Positions 1 to 8,545 of a DNA stretch of 50,408 nt are shown here, piece by piece. The stretch lies in the NCBI RefSeq assembly GCF_003710935.1, contig NZ_RHHS01000041.1, positions 1 through 50,408 of the forward strand, in the 5' to 3' direction. The notes under the pieces are model-generated. The model was not told the DNA's origin and ran no database searches. It saw only the letters and a list, made by a program, of their open reading frames with translations. Origin of the DNA: Brevibacillus gelatini (GTDB lineage: Bacteria > Bacillota > Bacilli > Brevibacillales > Brevibacillaceae). The position numbers and the translations under genes are program-made. Within the stretch, counting starts at the first letter, position 1. Each line of letters opens with the position of its first letter.

Positions 1-80
1 TCGAGGACTTATCCACACATACTTGGCAAACATGCAGATCCAGTTTTCAGGGAATGAATAAGCGAATATAGCCAGTGAAG

Positions 81-113
81 AAAACCGTGTAGAATTACCT
101 GCACGGTTTTTTT
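81..113 (+). terminator. Rho-independent terminator of an upstream gene
   Basis: Perfect 9-bp stem AAAACCGTG / CACGGTTTT with a 12-base loop, running into a T tract. It ends transcription from a gene left of the window and isolates the Tad operon that begins at 177. Confidence 0.8.
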
Positions 114-176
114 GTGTTTCTTTTTTTGTCCCACCTCGTTCCTTTACCCTAATAGCAGATTGAAAGGAGGGGGAGA

Positions 177-905
177 ATGTCTGTTCATCCGCTGCGATTA
201 TTGGCTCTTTTACTATTGGCAACATGTATGGGAATCGGAGCCTACGCCATTTTAAAACCGTATGATGTGACTTATATTCAGCTGCGGCCAACAGTGGAAA
301 AAGAAAGTGGACAACTACTGGAGGCAAAGGACATGGAGCCGCTGACATTGGCATTGGGAGGTCTTTTTCGAACAACTTCTGATCCCATTCCAGGATTGAT
401 TCCATGGACAGAGGCAGAAGATTTGATCGGCTTGCCCTTCTCGCGTTCAGTGAAGGGAGGAAGACCTCTGTTGCCGAGTGATTTGGAACTGGCCAATCAG
501 ACGGGAAATGAAGCCGCATTGGGAGACAAAAGAACCGGGATGAGCATTCCGGTAGATAATGTGGCAGGTGTTTCCCCGCACATTTCCACAGGGGAAAGAG
601 TACACGTTTACGCCTCGTTTGAAGATGAGGCAGGGGCGCACTCCGGCATACTACTGCAAAACATGCCTATTTTAGCCGTTCAGCGGGAGATGGAGGGAGA
701 TCATCCACAACTGCAGGCTGTCACTCTTTCTCTCACACGAGAAGAGGCCGTTTTGCTAACACATGCTCTGCATTATGGAAAGATCAGACTGGGGTTGGCT
801 GCGGTAATGGATGACCACAAGGCAGGAATAGGCGATGTCAGCTTCGCCGCGGAGTTAATGAAAACCAAGAAACGATGGGGATTGGAAAAGGAGGAACAAG
901 GGTGA
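177..905 (+). CDS. cpaB: CpaB/RcpC-like SAF-domain Flp pilus assembly protein
   Basis: First gene of the Tad locus, 242 residues. One N-terminal membrane segment (about residues 6-25) is followed by a periplasm-type region. The stretch around residues 85-107 (LIGLPFSRSVKGGRPLLPSD) is typical of SAF domains, in which a G-x-P/V-x-x-x-I-x-x-G-x-P-L pattern precedes the core. A second domain contains V-S-P-H-I-S-T-G-E-R-V, which fits the RcpC/CpaB family. In Tad systems this protein helps stabilise the secretin or pilus channel; a Gram-positive cell has no secretin, so its role here is probably as an extracytoplasmic scaffold (inference). ATG is preceded by GAAAGGAGGGGG. The stop overlaps the next start as GTGA. 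Confidence 0.8.
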   Translation: MSVHPLRLLALLLLATCMGIGAYAILKPYDVTYIQLRPTVEKESGQLLEAKDMEPLTLALGGLFRTTSDPIPGLIPWTEAEDLIGLPFSRSVKGGRPLLPSDLELANQTGNEAALGDKRTGMSIPVDNVAGVSPHISTGERVHVYASFEDEAGAHSGILLQNMPILAVQREMEGDHPQLQAVTLSLTREEAVLLTHALHYGKIRLGLAAVMDDHKAGIGDVSFAAELMKTKKRWGLEKEEQG

Positions 906-2311
906 AAAGACGATTACTCATAGTAGACGATGATCGAGAGGCAACGCGTCAGTTGGCAAACCAGCTTGCGGGCAGTCAGTTGATCGAAATATGCGGGGAA
1001 GCTGCCAGCGTAGATGAAGCATGGGCAAAGTTGCAGCAATCAAGGCCGGATCTCGTTCTTTTGGGGGGTGTAAAAGAGACGGAAAGGGGCGTATTGTGCC
1101 AGCAATTTCGCCTTGCTTTTCCCCATCTGGCATTTATAGCAGCATGCTCGCCTAATGAACTGGTGTGGGAGCCGTTTTTTCGAAACCTGGGCATTTGGGT
1201 AATTGCCAAACCCGTACAATCCGGACAAGTGGAAGCGCTGGCCATGATGGCCCAGAGTCCAGCCCTGGACACGAGATTCCCCCGGCAGCCCCAACAACCT
1301 TTTTCCCAAGAGCAACAAGGGGGCATGCCTCACTCTAAAGACCAAGACCAGATGACAGAGCCTCACCCGGCGATTCATGCTCAACCTAAAGCAGGGAAAA
1401 AGCGCCTCATTACAGTGTATGGCCCAAAAGGCGGCGTCGGAAAAACATTTATTTCTCGTGAGCTGGCGATCTTTTTTTCTATGCAAAAAAAGGAAGGACG
1501 CCCTTTGAAAGTGTTGGCAGTCGATTTCAATCTGGACTTGGGGACCTTTGCCACCGCATTGAATCTGCCCAGAACGCCCAATTTGTTTACGTGGGTACAA
1601 GAGCTTGACAGCCAGCTCCACGCCCTCGCGCAAAAACGAGGAATAGACCCGTATTCTGTCAGGCCAGAGGAATGGCAGGAACTCGCTTCCTTGCTGCCGC
1701 TTTTTCCACAGCATATTGAAAAGTACGTCATTGGACATACGGAATCGGGATTGGACGTGCTTACTTCTCCGCGGGATATTCGCCAAAGCTTTGAAATTCG
1801 CGATTATCATTTGTATCTCATCCTGGAGACGCTCAAACAGAGCAGCTACGATGTGATTTTGATTGATACTGCTCCCGATACGACTGATGCGACGATCCAA
1901 GCCCTCTTTTTTGCCGAGCAAGTTGTGATGGTAGGTACTCCTGTAGTGGATTCAATCGAAAACATTCAACGCTTGCTGAAGCTGCTCAGGGAAGCAGAGT
2001 ACCCGGAAGAGCGAATCCAGGTGTGCATGAACCGTTTGCAGCGAAAAGAAATGTTTACGCTCGAAGAAATTCGCGCTTATTTTCAGCTCCATCCAAGCAA
2101 AAAGATTTTCTCCATTCCTGACGATGGAGAAGTAAAAAAGTCCATTAACACAGGGATTCCAGTCATGATGCAAACCGGGCGAAGTGCCGCCAGGGAAGCC
2201 ATTGAAACGTTGGGAAAGGCATTGTTTCCGGTCGATGAAGAAACAAAAAAACTTGCTGCAAAAGGGAAGCAGAGCGAGAAGCCATCCCTTTTGCGCTGGT
2301 TGTGGGGCTAG
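902..2311 (+). CDS. tadZ: TadZ/CpaE-like pilus-localising ATPase with pseudo-receiver domain
   Basis: 469 residues from GTG 902, chosen because GGAGGAAC lies 5-6 bases upstream and the start overlaps the previous stop by four bases. An upstream in-frame ATG at 875 has no such site. Residues 1-120 look like a response-regulator receiver (start KRRLLIVDDD, end IAKPV), but the usual acceptor Asp in DLVLLD is glycine (DLVLLGG), so phosphorylation is unlikely. A linker rich in Q/P leads to a ParA/MinD-type ATPase with an intact deviant Walker A, GPKGGVGKTF, near residue 175, and a DVILIDTAPD Walker B. Family role: placing the Tad machine in the cell. Co-transcribed with tadA. Confidence 0.88.
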   Translation: MKRRLLIVDDDREATRQLANQLAGSQLIEICGEAASVDEAWAKLQQSRPDLVLLGGVKETERGVLCQQFRLAFPHLAFIAACSPNELVWEPFFRNLGIWVIAKPVQSGQVEALAMMAQSPALDTRFPRQPQQPFSQEQQGGMPHSKDQDQMTEPHPAIHAQPKAGKKRLITVYGPKGGVGKTFISRELAIFFSMQKKEGRPLKVLAVDFNLDLGTFATALNLPRTPNLFTWVQELDSQLHALAQKRGIDPYSVRPEEWQELASLLPLFPQHIEKYVIGHTESGLDVLTSPRDIRQSFEIRDYHLYLILETLKQSSYDVILIDTAPDTTDATIQALFFAEQVVMVGTPVVDSIENIQRLLKLLREAEYPEERIQVCMNRLQRKEMFTLEEIRAYFQLHPSKKIFSIPDDGEVKKSINTGIPVMMQTGRSAAREAIETLGKALFPVDEETKKLAAKGKQSEKPSLLRWLWG

Positions 2312-2320
2312 GGGGGCGCT

Positions 2321-3802
2321 ATGTTCGACAAACGACAATTGCTGGGGATAACCAATCAGATGCCAAGAGGCCAGGAGCAGCGAACAATCGGGCGGGAAGT
2401 TTCGGGACCGCCGGCTACCTTGTTTGAAAAAAGGCAAGGAGAGTCAACCAGTCAGGAGCGGTCGATTGGCAGCGAGGCAGAGACATTTATCCGTACGCAA
2501 ATTGTAGAGAAGTACGGTAAACGTCTGTGGGAGGATAAACATTCTCCTGCGTTCAAGGAAGAGCTGGCAGCGGATATCCGCATGCTGCTGGAGTCGATGG
2601 TGCCGCTTTCGTCCGTGCATTTGGAGTCGGAAGTAAAACGGCTGCTGCATTCGTTGACTGGCTGGGGAGCGCTCGATGAGCTATTGGAGGACCGTGATAT
2701 TACGGAGATACTGTTTCATCGCCATAATTACCTCGTAGTGGAACGAAAAAGCACCGGACGGCTGGAAAAGCACGAAACGGCTGTATTTCGCGACGAAGAA
2801 GAAATGCTGCGGTTGTTGGAGCAAATTGCTGCGACGATGGGCCGGGAGTTTAATGAGACAAAGGCGGAGCTGCACACACAGCTTCCTGACGGCTCAAGGG
2901 TGGCAGCCACTCATCGTTCCATTTCGCCGGATGGGCACACGCTCACCATTCGCAAACATCGCGAACTGCTGAGTGAAAGCGACTATTTGCGTTACGGGTC
3001 GATTTGTGAACCGATGCTTTTGTTTTTGCAAAGAGCGGTTGGTTTAGCCAGAGCGTCCGGAATTGTCAGTGGAGGAACAGGATCAGGGAAGACGCATATG
3101 CTGAACCTCATATCCCAATACGTTCCTGACCATCTGAGCATTATCACCATTGAGGATGTGCTGGAGTTGAAGCTGCAACATCCTTTTGTCCGCAGGCTTT
3201 TGGCAAAGCCGGCCAACTACGAAGGAAAAGGCGGCTTCTCCATCAAGGATTGCGTTCGTCTATCTTTGCGCAAGCGTCCAGACGTCATTATGGTGGGCGA
3301 GACACGAGGCGGGGAAATTGTCGATATGCTGTGGGCGATGAACACGGATCACCCCGGCAGTTGGAGTACAGCACATGCAAACTCACCGCGAGCTTTGGTT
3401 GACTCAACGCTGCCGATTTTGTTTGGCAAGGCAGATGAAGTTTACAGTGCGGAGGAACGCAACCTGATGATTGGCTCGGCACTGGATTTGATTGTGCAGG
3501 TAAAGCGGTTTGAAGAGGATGGGAGCCGTAAAGTGGTTGCGATCACAGAAGTTGTCGGCACAGGCCAATCGCACGAGGAATGGATAAAAAGAACGTGCAA
3601 CGTCAAGCAGGTCGTGCCTGATCGGGTATATTTGCAAGATATTTTTGTGTATGAAGCAACAGGTGTCCAGGACGGAAAAGTAAAGGGGCAGTTCAAGTGG
3701 ACAGGCTATCGGCCTGAGCGGATCATCAAGCGCTGGCAGGAAAAAGGACTTTCACAAGAAGCAATCGAGCAAGTATTTTTTACAACGCCGATACAGGTCT
3801 AG
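2321..3802 (+). CDS. tadA: TadA/CpaF secretion ATPase (type II/IV family)
   Basis: 493 residues. It is the motor ATPase of the Flp pilus, a hexameric GSPII_E/CpaF-family protein. The Walker A is GGTGSGKTHM around residues 250-259. ITIEDVLELKL (Asp box) and DVIMVGETRGGE (Walker B) follow, then a His box region with STAHANSPRAL. The N-terminal about 100 residues form the all-helical domain usual in CpaF. ATG 2321 follows an AGGGGGGC site 9 bases after tadZ ends. Walker residues are all present, so it should be active, unlike the diverged copy at 12084. Confidence 0.93.
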   Translation: MFDKRQLLGITNQMPRGQEQRTIGREVSGPPATLFEKRQGESTSQERSIGSEAETFIRTQIVEKYGKRLWEDKHSPAFKEELAADIRMLLESMVPLSSVHLESEVKRLLHSLTGWGALDELLEDRDITEILFHRHNYLVVERKSTGRLEKHETAVFRDEEEMLRLLEQIAATMGREFNETKAELHTQLPDGSRVAATHRSISPDGHTLTIRKHRELLSESDYLRYGSICEPMLLFLQRAVGLARASGIVSGGTGSGKTHMLNLISQYVPDHLSIITIEDVLELKLQHPFVRRLLAKPANYEGKGGFSIKDCVRLSLRKRPDVIMVGETRGGEIVDMLWAMNTDHPGSWSTAHANSPRALVDSTLPILFGKADEVYSAEERNLMIGSALDLIVQVKRFEEDGSRKVVAITEVVGTGQSHEEWIKRTCNVKQVVPDRVYLQDIFVYEATGVQDGKVKGQFKWTGYRPERIIKRWQEKGLSQEAIEQVFFTTPIQV

Positions 3803-3815
3803 GAGGGAGCGAACC

Positions 3816-4715
3816 TTGGTTGACATCAGCATGCCTGTTGCGATGGGAATCGGTTTGGCTACATTACTGCTCGTCATTCCACAAAAAATGTATGTCCGCG
3901 GGCGAACGAGCAAACACGAGATTGTGGGATTGCTTCAGCGCGACAGAAAAACGGTCTGGCATCGGTTGGAGGAAAGGCTGCAGAAGTCACGCTCAGGCTG
4001 GGGAGTCAACCAGTATGTCACCTTGTCTTTTTTATTAGGCGTATTGTCTTTTGGTATCAGCAGCCAACTATTGCAATCCTGGTGGCTGGCGATTCCTGCC
4101 TTGTTTGCCGGTGTCTTGTTTACAGAACGTTTGGTCAGTTTGTGGGGGGCCAGACACCGAGACAAATTTGAGGCTGGAAATAGTAAAGCTATTCGCCTCA
4201 TGGCAAGCTCGCTCCGCACGTCGCCATCCTATCTGCATGCTTTTGAGCAGGTCGCGGCAAGCCCATTTTTAGACAAAAGCGTAACGGCAGAATACAGGCG
4301 AATTGTCGAGCTGCTTCGGGCGCAAGTGCCACTAGAGCACGTGATGAATGATTTTTACGGGCGAACAGGATCAGCCGATGTCAAATATTTGGCTACGATT
4401 GTGCAAATCCAGCGAGAAATGGGTGGGGACATGGCGAAAACACTTGATTTGGCGGCGTCCTCCATTTTGCGCCGCAGGCAGTCGATGCGCAGACAAAAAG
4501 CGGCTATGGCCCAAATTGTTGCGCAAGTGAATCTGTTGAGCGTAATGCCATTTGTCTTCATTTTGGCGTTGTATGCAAACAATCCGCATCATTTTGATTC
4601 GCTGACAGCTACCGTAGGAGGGAGGTTGCTCATTTTGGCGTGCCTGGCGAGTATTTTGCTGGGGGGAGAAGCGATTCGCTACATAGCGCACAAAAGTATG
4701 CATCGGGGAGGTTGA
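3816..4715 (+). CDS. tadB: TadB-like pilus platform membrane protein
   Basis: 299 residues, starting at TTG 3816, seven bases after a strong AGGAGGGAGC site. N-terminal membrane segment, a hydrophobic pair near residues 70-105, a GspF/T2SF cytoplasmic domain (roughly 135-270, with ASSLRTSPSYLHAFEQVA and REMGGDMAKTLDLAA) and C-terminal membrane segments. In Tad systems TadB and TadC form the inner-membrane platform driven by TadA. Order A-B-C is the family norm. An ATG 15 bases inside (3831) is less well placed. Confidence 0.85.
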   Translation: MVDISMPVAMGIGLATLLLVIPQKMYVRGRTSKHEIVGLLQRDRKTVWHRLEERLQKSRSGWGVNQYVTLSFLLGVLSFGISSQLLQSWWLAIPALFAGVLFTERLVSLWGARHRDKFEAGNSKAIRLMASSLRTSPSYLHAFEQVAASPFLDKSVTAEYRRIVELLRAQVPLEHVMNDFYGRTGSADVKYLATIVQIQREMGGDMAKTLDLAASSILRRRQSMRRQKAAMAQIVAQVNLLSVMPFVFILALYANNPHHFDSLTATVGGRLLILACLASILLGGEAIRYIAHKSMHRGG

Positions 4716-4719
4716 GCGT

Positions 4720-5628
4720 GTGCTTGTAATTTGCGCTCTGATTGGGCTTGCCGTACTTCTTTATGGACTCCCTGCTTGTGTGAGCAAGGGAGATTCTTTT
4801 TTCTCCAGCTTGTTCAGTCGAATCGATATTGAGCAGCAGGCAGAGCTCGATCAAGCATTCGAACGCCGCCAACCTCGTTGGACACTGGTTCGACTGCTGG
4901 AAAAAAACGAGCAACTTTTGCTGCGGTTATGCAGCTGGACGGGTATCCATGCTTCCAAAACGGAAGAAATCATATCGCGGCTCCACCTTCGGATTCGTTT
5001 GGCGGAAATGGTCTTGTTGAGATTGATTTGCATGTGCCTGGTCGCCTCTGCTCTTGTCTCTCTTTTGCTGAAGATGGCCAATGGGGAAATGCTCGGGATC
5101 AAGACCGGGTATCCGTTGATGCTCAGCTTGGGACTTTATTTGCTGCCGACGTTTTATCTTGATTGGGCGGATAAAAGGGCCAAGGCGGAAATACGTGAAC
5201 AAGTCCCCGTCTTTTTTGGCATTGTCCAATCATTGGTCGAGGCAGGCATGCCGCTGCAAGGGGCAGTCAAGCAGACCGCTCGCCGCTTCGATGCCAGGCT
5301 GGGCAAGGAGCTTGCCAAACTGGAGGTCGCGGAAAAACGGCACGGATCGTGGAGAAAAGCATTGGAGGAATTGGCTTTCCGTTGGGAAATCGACACACTG
5401 ACCACCATCGCTTTGGAGATGAATGAGGCGGTCACCAAAGGCGTCAGTATTTCGCAAATGCTGTCCGCGCAAATCGAGGAACAGGTGAGGCAGCAAGAGG
5501 ATGAGGCAGCGGCACATATGAATCGCTTAAATGTTCGTCTGCTCCCTTTTGTCATTTTGTTTATGGGAGTTCCGTTGTTGTTTCTCGTGATGGGACCGGC
5601 ATTAATCGGCATAGGGGAGCGGCTGTAA
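4720..5628 (+). CDS. tadC: TadC-like pilus platform membrane protein
   Basis: 302 residues from GTG 4720, four bases after the tadB stop; the GGGGAGG at 4705-4711 serves as ribosome site. Topology: N-terminal segment, central hydrophobic pair (about 90-150), then a T2SF domain with VQSLVEAGMPLQGAVKQTA and EMNEAVTKGVSISQM, and a final membrane segment ending MGPALIGIGERL. Partner of TadB in the membrane platform. Nothing unusual. Confidence 0.87.
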   Translation: MLVICALIGLAVLLYGLPACVSKGDSFFSSLFSRIDIEQQAELDQAFERRQPRWTLVRLLEKNEQLLLRLCSWTGIHASKTEEIISRLHLRIRLAEMVLLRLICMCLVASALVSLLLKMANGEMLGIKTGYPLMLSLGLYLLPTFYLDWADKRAKAEIREQVPVFFGIVQSLVEAGMPLQGAVKQTARRFDARLGKELAKLEVAEKRHGSWRKALEELAFRWEIDTLTTIALEMNEAVTKGVSISQMLSAQIEEQVRQQEDEAAAHMNRLNVRLLPFVILFMGVPLLFLVMGPALIGIGERL

Positions 5629-5695
5629 ATATTTTTGCAAGGCTGCTCTGTCTTTTGGCAAAGTGAAAGTACGATCTGATAAAGGAGTGAAAGAG

Positions 5696-5872
5696 ATGTC
5701 ATTGATTGCAAACTTCTTCCAACGCTTTTGGAGTGAGGAAGACGGTGTAACGATTGTGGAAATGGTTATCATTGTAGCGGTGATTCTCATTTTGATTATT
5801 CCGACGCTGGCATCATTGGGGGAAGCCGAAGACGCCAAGCTGAAGGAACTGCAAGAAAAGATCAGCAAATGA
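5696..5872 (+). CDS. flp: Flp-type pilin (short prepilin)
   Basis: 58 residues from ATG 5696, chosen over an upstream in-frame start at 5663 because AAAGGAG lies eight bases before it. The sequence has a charged N terminus ending in SEEDGVTIVEMVIIVAVI: a G followed five residues later by E at the start of a hydrophobic helix, the classical Flp prepilin cleavage pattern, with E5 replaced by the E of VEM. A short charged tail (EDAKLKELQEKISK) follows. It is the predicted major pilus subunit. The following prepilin peptidase overlaps it by four bases, supporting a processing pair. Confidence 0.85.
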   Translation: MSLIANFFQRFWSEEDGVTIVEMVIIVAVILILIIPTLASLGEAEDAKLKELQEKISK

Positions 5873-6363
5873 CAACTGTGTTATTGGGCAGTCTTTTGAC
5901 CATCGCGGCATGGTGTGACTGGAGACATCGGAAAATTCCAAATGCACTCACGTCTTCTGCGATTATGCTTGGATGTTGCTATCAGTGGTATACAGGCACG
6001 TTTTGGACGTCGTTATCAGGTGTGATGGGGGCATTTCTGTTGACGGCCATTCCAGTCGCCTGCAAGGGCATGGGGATGGGCGACCTGAAGCTGCTGATGG
6101 CAGTCGGGGCATGGAGCGGCTGGACAGAGGTATACCCGTTATTTCTTCACTCTATGGTTTTGTGCGTTCTATTTGTCTTACTGTATCCGCGCAGCTGGCC
6201 CCGGCTTGGGAAAAATCTCTTTGTCATGGCAGCAGGATGGACAGCGCATCGGCAATTATGGCTTCCTGGCGTAGAGAAAACGGCGTTTGCTTTTCCTTAC
6301 GCAGTATTTTTGCTTGGCGCTTTTTTGCTCCGTCACTTGTTGCATAAAGTGGGGGCGGCCTGA
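5869..6363 (+). CDS. tadV: TadV/CpaA prepilin peptidase (A24 family)
   Basis: 164 residues, several membrane segments. An aspartate follows the first helix (CDWRHRKIPN) and the signature GMGMGDLKLL is present, giving the two catalytic Asp residues of type IV prepilin peptidases. It lacks the N-terminal methylase domain of PilD and has the short TadV-type length. It should cleave the Flp prepilin encoded immediately upstream, and it is the only peptidase visible for both Tad-like loci. Starts within the flp stop (ATGA). Confidence 0.9.
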   Translation: MTTVLLGSLLTIAAWCDWRHRKIPNALTSSAIMLGCCYQWYTGTFWTSLSGVMGAFLLTAIPVACKGMGMGDLKLLMAVGAWSGWTEVYPLFLHSMVLCVLFVLLYPRSWPRLGKNLFVMAAGWTAHRQLWLPGVEKTAFAFPYAVFLLGAFLLRHLLHKVGAA

Positions 6364-6782
6364 TGAAAACAATGCTGAGACGATGGCTGCAAGATGAGCG
6401 GGGCAGTCAATTGATTGAGTTTGTGCTGATTTTTCCGCTGGTCTGGCTGCTGATCGTTTTTTCCTTCGATCAGTTCACGGTTCTGTACAACCGTCAAAAG
6501 GCTCTGGCAGCCGCGTACGAGGCTGGCAGAATCGCAGCTGTGCAGCCTAATTTTGGACTGGCCAAATACCATGCGAGAGAACGGGGGATGGCCGAACTCG
6601 ACCAGGGCATGGAGGTTGCTGATCGCGATATTGTGCTTGAGCTGGACGGAGACGGCTGGAAAAAGGGAAATCACTTTACAGTTGAGGCGAAAATGTCCTT
6701 TCGCTTGCTTGCTACGGGAGCGGTTTACGAGTTGTCCGAAAACTATCACATGATGATTGAAAATGCGGAGGACAAAAAATGA
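6363..6782 (+). CDS. tadE: TadE-like pseudopilin
   Basis: 139 residues; start shares a base with the tadV stop (TGATG). Its N terminus has DERGSQLIEFVLIFPLVW, that is G followed by a hydrophobic helix with E five residues on, the TadE-like motif (G-[SA]-x-x-[VI]-E-F). The rest is extracytoplasmic. A predicted minor pseudopilin cleaved by TadV. Confidence 0.85.
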   Translation: MKTMLRRWLQDERGSQLIEFVLIFPLVWLLIVFSFDQFTVLYNRQKALAAAYEAGRIAAVQPNFGLAKYHARERGMAELDQGMEVADRDIVLELDGDGWKKGNHFTVEAKMSFRLLATGAVYELSENYHMMIENAEDKK

Positions 6783-7300
6783 GCGGCTTGTGGCAGCGTG
6801 TGCAGATACGTGCAAAAGATGAGAGCGGTGCCACCATGATTTCGCTGATCTTCTTTCTTTTTTGTTTGGGCGGCTTGTTGTCTTTGCTTTTGTTTTCAGA
6901 GCAGGCTGATTATGTGGAAATGAATGTTCAGCAAACTGCCGATCTGGTTACTAAAGGAGCGCGTGCAGCTGGCTTGTGGGAGTATACGGATACGAATGGC
7001 GAAACACAGAGAAGGCTTTATGCAACCAGCCAGGATGCCGAACGGGCAGATGCCAAGGTAATCAGGGGCGCACGTGAGGAAGCAGCCATTTTATGGAGAA
7101 TGAACAAGTCAGCACTGGAGAAACATGCGGATGAAATTTCCGTCGTGCACCAAAAAGGAGAGCGTGCCTATTTGTATCAGCAAGGTATTTACCATCTGCA
7201 AGTAGAGGTAGAGCGGCGCATTCCCGTGTTTTGGGGAGAGCTGAATGCCAAAATAGATCGTGTCTCACAATCCGGTGTATATGAAAAAAGACCTAGATAA
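6779..7300 (+). CDS. Second TadE/TadG-like pseudopilin
   Basis: 173 residues, overlapping tadE by four bases. N terminus DESGATMISLIFFLFCLGG has the G-x(5) junction and hydrophobic helix of TadE-like proteins, but the usual E5 is absent (M-I-S-L), so processing by TadV is uncertain. The ectodomain contains VEMNVQQTADLVTKGARAAG, a helix common in this group. Last gene of the first Tad operon; no clear terminator follows. Confidence 0.72.
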   Translation: MSGLWQRVQIRAKDESGATMISLIFFLFCLGGLLSLLLFSEQADYVEMNVQQTADLVTKGARAAGLWEYTDTNGETQRRLYATSQDAERADAKVIRGAREEAAILWRMNKSALEKHADEISVVHQKGERAYLYQQGIYHLQVEVERRIPVFWGELNAKIDRVSQSGVYEKRPR

Positions 7301-7385
7301 CAAAGAAGGAAATTGTTATTTTTGTCCCAATCTCCCGTGGTAATTTAGGAGTATATTCCAAAAATGGGGATGGGAGTGAGGGACA

Positions 7386-8003
7386 GTGCCGTCCAAAATT
7401 GTCGATCGGTACAAACGCATTCTTAATGGAGAGCAGAAACGCTTTTCCCCGTATGAATTTGAAGATGCGCAGTACCGCAAGCAGAAGGTCCAGTTAATCG
7501 TCCGCTATGCGATAGAAAACGTCAAAAAGTGGACGCCTGAGCAGGCGAGACGTGAGTTGAGTCTGGAGGATATCAAGAAATTGAAGCTGCATTTGATCCG
7601 TGAGTATATCGAGCCGCCGATCGAGGCAAAGGCGGAAGATGTGTACTACTTTGTTGAGTATGCCTACCCGCATCTTCCTCGATTGCCGGAAAAGCAACGG
7701 GTACTGTGGGTTTATCAGGAGGTATTGTCAGGCATTCGCCGTCATTTCCCTCCTGCCTATTTCCAGAGCATCAAGGGCGAGGAGCGTGCCAAATACTGCG
7801 TCGATTACATGTGCGAGCACCTGCTGAAGCTGTCTGATATGCGCGATCTGCCCAGACTGTTCAGCAAAACGGAGCGCGCTTACTCGATCCTGAAACAATT
7901 CAAACTGAAAATTCTTGTCGACACGCTGTACTTTTCTCCTTTTGACATGGTGACAGAGATGTATCCCGAACTGAGTGATCCGGTTTATTGGGAAGAGAAG
8001 TAA
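7386..8003 (+). CDS. Unrecognised helical protein between the two Tad-like loci
   Basis: 205 residues from GTG 7386 behind GGGAGTGAGGGA. No signal peptide or membrane segment; charged and probably all-helical, with many Tyr, Arg and Lys (for example KIVDRYKRILNGEQKRFSPYEF). I do not recognise the family. Likely a cytoplasmic protein. Its place between two Tad-like operons, 83 bases after the first, suggests a role with them, but nothing in the sequence shows which. Confidence 0.7.
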   Translation: MPSKIVDRYKRILNGEQKRFSPYEFEDAQYRKQKVQLIVRYAIENVKKWTPEQARRELSLEDIKKLKLHLIREYIEPPIEAKAEDVYYFVEYAYPHLPRLPEKQRVLWVYQEVLSGIRRHFPPAYFQSIKGEERAKYCVDYMCEHLLKLSDMRDLPRLFSKTERAYSILKQFKLKILVDTLYFSPFDMVTEMYPELSDPVYWEEK

Positions 8004-8111
8004 AAATATTTGCCAATGCCCTCTGTCTTTTTTTACGGTATACATAGTTTCATTGGCTTATAAGCACATGAAACGGCCGTACTCTACAGGTGAGAGAAGG
8101 AGGCGTTGCGC

Positions 8112-8390
8112 ATGGCAACAGTAGAGGCTCACCACCAGCGCTCTGCATCCGTGGAGCAGCTTCTTGGGCGGCATGTACGCTACCAGAAGCACAAGCCCGG
8201 CAGGCACCTTTTATTGGAAAGGCTACCGCTGGGAAGCTTCCAAATCGAGACTGTACATCGATTTGGAGAAAGAGTCGTACTCAATGACGGGCTGATTGTG
8301 ATGGAGAATGCTCCGACCGTCATGGAGCGGGGAGGCAGAATTGCACTGCTTTTTGCTACAGGAGAAGAGCTTTACCTGAAGGCAGAGTAA
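8112..8390 (+). CDS. Small unrecognised protein
   Basis: 92 residues from ATG 8112, eight bases after AGGAGG; a TTG six bases earlier is too close to that site. No signal peptide. The second half (FQIETVHRFGERVVLNDGLI ... GGRIALLFATGEELYLKAE) alternates hydrophobic residues as a small beta-rich fold would. Family unknown. A strong hairpin follows. Confidence 0.6.
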   Translation: MATVEAHHQRSASVEQLLGRHVRYQKHKPGRHLLLERLPLGSFQIETVHRFGERVVLNDGLIVMENAPTVMERGGRIALLFATGEELYLKAE

Positions 8391-8400
8391 GTGCAAGAAA

Positions 8401-8431
8401 ATCGCCCTTGCACGGATGCGTGTGGGGCGAT
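8401..8431. terminator. Hairpin after the small gene, possible terminator
   Basis: Stem ATCGCCC / GGGCGAT with an inner CACG/CGTG helix. The + side is followed by CCAAAATTT, not a clean T tract; the minus side is followed by TTTTC. A weak terminator or RNA structure. Confidence 0.35.
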
Positions 8432-8490
8432 CCAAAATTTAAAAAGCCTGCTGCAAAATTTTACAAAAAAGGTTTGACGAGTGACGAAAT

Positions 8491-8519
8491 TTGTTACAAA
8501 ATGTCTATTATTGTATAAA
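8491..8519 (+). promoter_or_regulatory. SigA-type promoter of the second Tad-like locus
   Basis: TTGTTA at 8491-8496, 17-base spacer, TATAAA at 8514-8519, in an A/T-rich stretch 27 bases before the GTG at 8546. It is the best promoter seen ahead of the second locus. Confidence 0.55.
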
Positions 8520-8545
8520 TATGTAAAAAATAGGGGGTTTTTAAT

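Noticed and set aside
123..7329. Shared TTTTTGTCCCA at 123-133 and 7319-7329, upstream of the first Tad gene and the gene at 7386, as a common operator or special promoter.
   Set aside because: An 11-base match is expected by chance many times in 50 kb, and the flanking sequences and -10 spacing do not agree.
8401..8431. Riboswitch ahead of the gene at 8546.
   Set aside because: Only one simple hairpin is present, it lies upstream of the promoter at 8491, and no conserved riboswitch core is visible.
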